Below are positions 63,351-64,000 of a stretch of DNA of 64,000 nt, one piece after another. Position 1 is the stretch's first letter, and every line of letters begins with the position of its first letter. The position numbers and the translations under genes were made by a program. Below the pieces are notes generated by a model. It saw only the letters and a list, made by a program, of their open reading frames with translations, was not told where the DNA came from and searched no databases. Source of the stretch: Pteria penguin (taxonomy: Eukaryota > Mollusca > Bivalvia > Pterioida > Pteriidae). The stretch spans positions 55,361,501 through 55,425,500 of the forward strand of contig CM068587.1 in the NCBI GenBank assembly GCA_035048485.1. Direction: 5' to 3'.

Positions 63351-63429
63351 AAAGCTTTGACAAGAATTGTGACCAATCTAAATGACAAAATCCGCCATGG
63401 GCATACATAGCAAAACGTAGAATAAGAAC

Positions 63430-63675
63430 AACGACACCGACACCGACTTAGGTCGGTCAATTAAAGCAACAACAGTCACTAAGACGGTGTAGTTAACCAT
63501 CTATCAACCAACTCATCTATCTGGAGCTCAGTGCTATCTTCTCAACTCTCTCAACGACACCGACACCGACTTAGGTCGGTCAATTAAAGCAACAACAGTC
63601 ACTAAGACGGTGTAGTTAACCATCTATCAACCGACTTACCTATCTGGAGCTCAGTGCTATCTTCTCAACTCTCTC
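63430..63675 (+). repeat. 123-bp tandem duplication
   Basis: 63430-63552 and 63553-63675 both begin aacgacaccgacaccgactt and include the ggtgtagttaaccatctatc block. Only two or three differences were seen (caactcatc against cgacttacc). A recent non-coding duplication. Confidence 0.92.
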
Positions 63676-64000
63676 AACTATGGTGGAAGGTCTGTCGGTT
63701 TCTAGTTCTACAGCGATAAACAAACATTTCAGTTTCCAACAATTGAACAATATTCACGTTTTCTGTAATTGACATCCATACTATTTTTAGAAGATGAGAT
63801 CTAAATATAGACAAGGTGTGATATTAATCCGGTCAACCATCCATCAAATTTATAAGCAGCAGTAAATCTGCTGCACAAAGAAAGAGAGCCGATGCATTCC
63901 GCATTGTCATAAGGCGACGGAGAACGTATTGTTCAGGACTTGAATAGGTGTCGAGATTTCCATGTAGGGATTTAAGACAATTATAAAGTGTGTTTGGACG
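63676..64000. other. Unique DNA to window edge, no gene seen
   Basis: Nothing recognisable. Confidence 0.5.

Overview
This is a 64 kb stretch of animal nuclear DNA. It is AT-rich, has no operons or prokaryotic signals, and contains no gene I can call with confidence. The repeats point to a marine mollusc, most likely a bivalve. They include tRNA-derived SINEs with tetranucleotide tails, a Penelope-like reverse transcriptase remnant with the 3' tail I associate with oyster and scallop genomes, a pearl-like element, and short inverted-repeat elements with cagtggcgg-type ends. The taxon is inferred from family recognition; no database was searched.

Layout. 1-8.5 kb: SINE fragments, a (AAT)n run, a degenerate minisatellite, three blocks of a 27-bp minisatellite inside an 872-bp duplication, and two SINEs, one with a perfect 13-bp target-site duplication. 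8.7-17 kb: an inverted-repeat element carrying an internal minisatellite, a 'gcccccgg' dispersed element, a Penelope 3' remnant, a minus-strand SINE with an 11-bp target-site duplication, a hairpin MITE and several microsatellites. 18-21 kb: a Penelope-like RT pseudogene, then a 1.8 kb array of 41-bp units (657-bp higher-order period) lying inside a SINE. 22-30 kb: first copy of an unclassified dispersed repeat, a MITE, a pearl-like element with six exact 145-bp units, a 43-bp array and a 64-bp array. 31-40 kb: 36-bp array, (CTA/CTG)n, second copy of the dispersed repeat, an inverted repeat with a TC/TA core, a degenerate SINE-adjacent array, a 21-bp array that translates as coiled-coil heptads, and a fresh 306-bp tandem duplication. 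42-53 kb: large arrays of 51, 55 and 39 bp plus the third copy of the dispersed repeat, whose upstream edge is the best (still weak) exon candidate. 53-64 kb: 27-bp, 89-bp and 33-bp arrays, a MITE, and a 4.3 kb array of 22-bp units with (TA)n islands.

No genes act together here. The coherent story is repeat biology: roughly a quarter or more of the window is tandem array, and several arrays sit inside or against transposable elements (SINE, inverted-repeat element, pearl-like element, Penelope 3' tail). The sequence therefore looks like a snapshot of transposable elements seeding minisatellites and satellites. Many long open frames are by-products of repeat periods divisible by three, or of stop-free repeat units. 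They should not be taken as proteins without transcript evidence.
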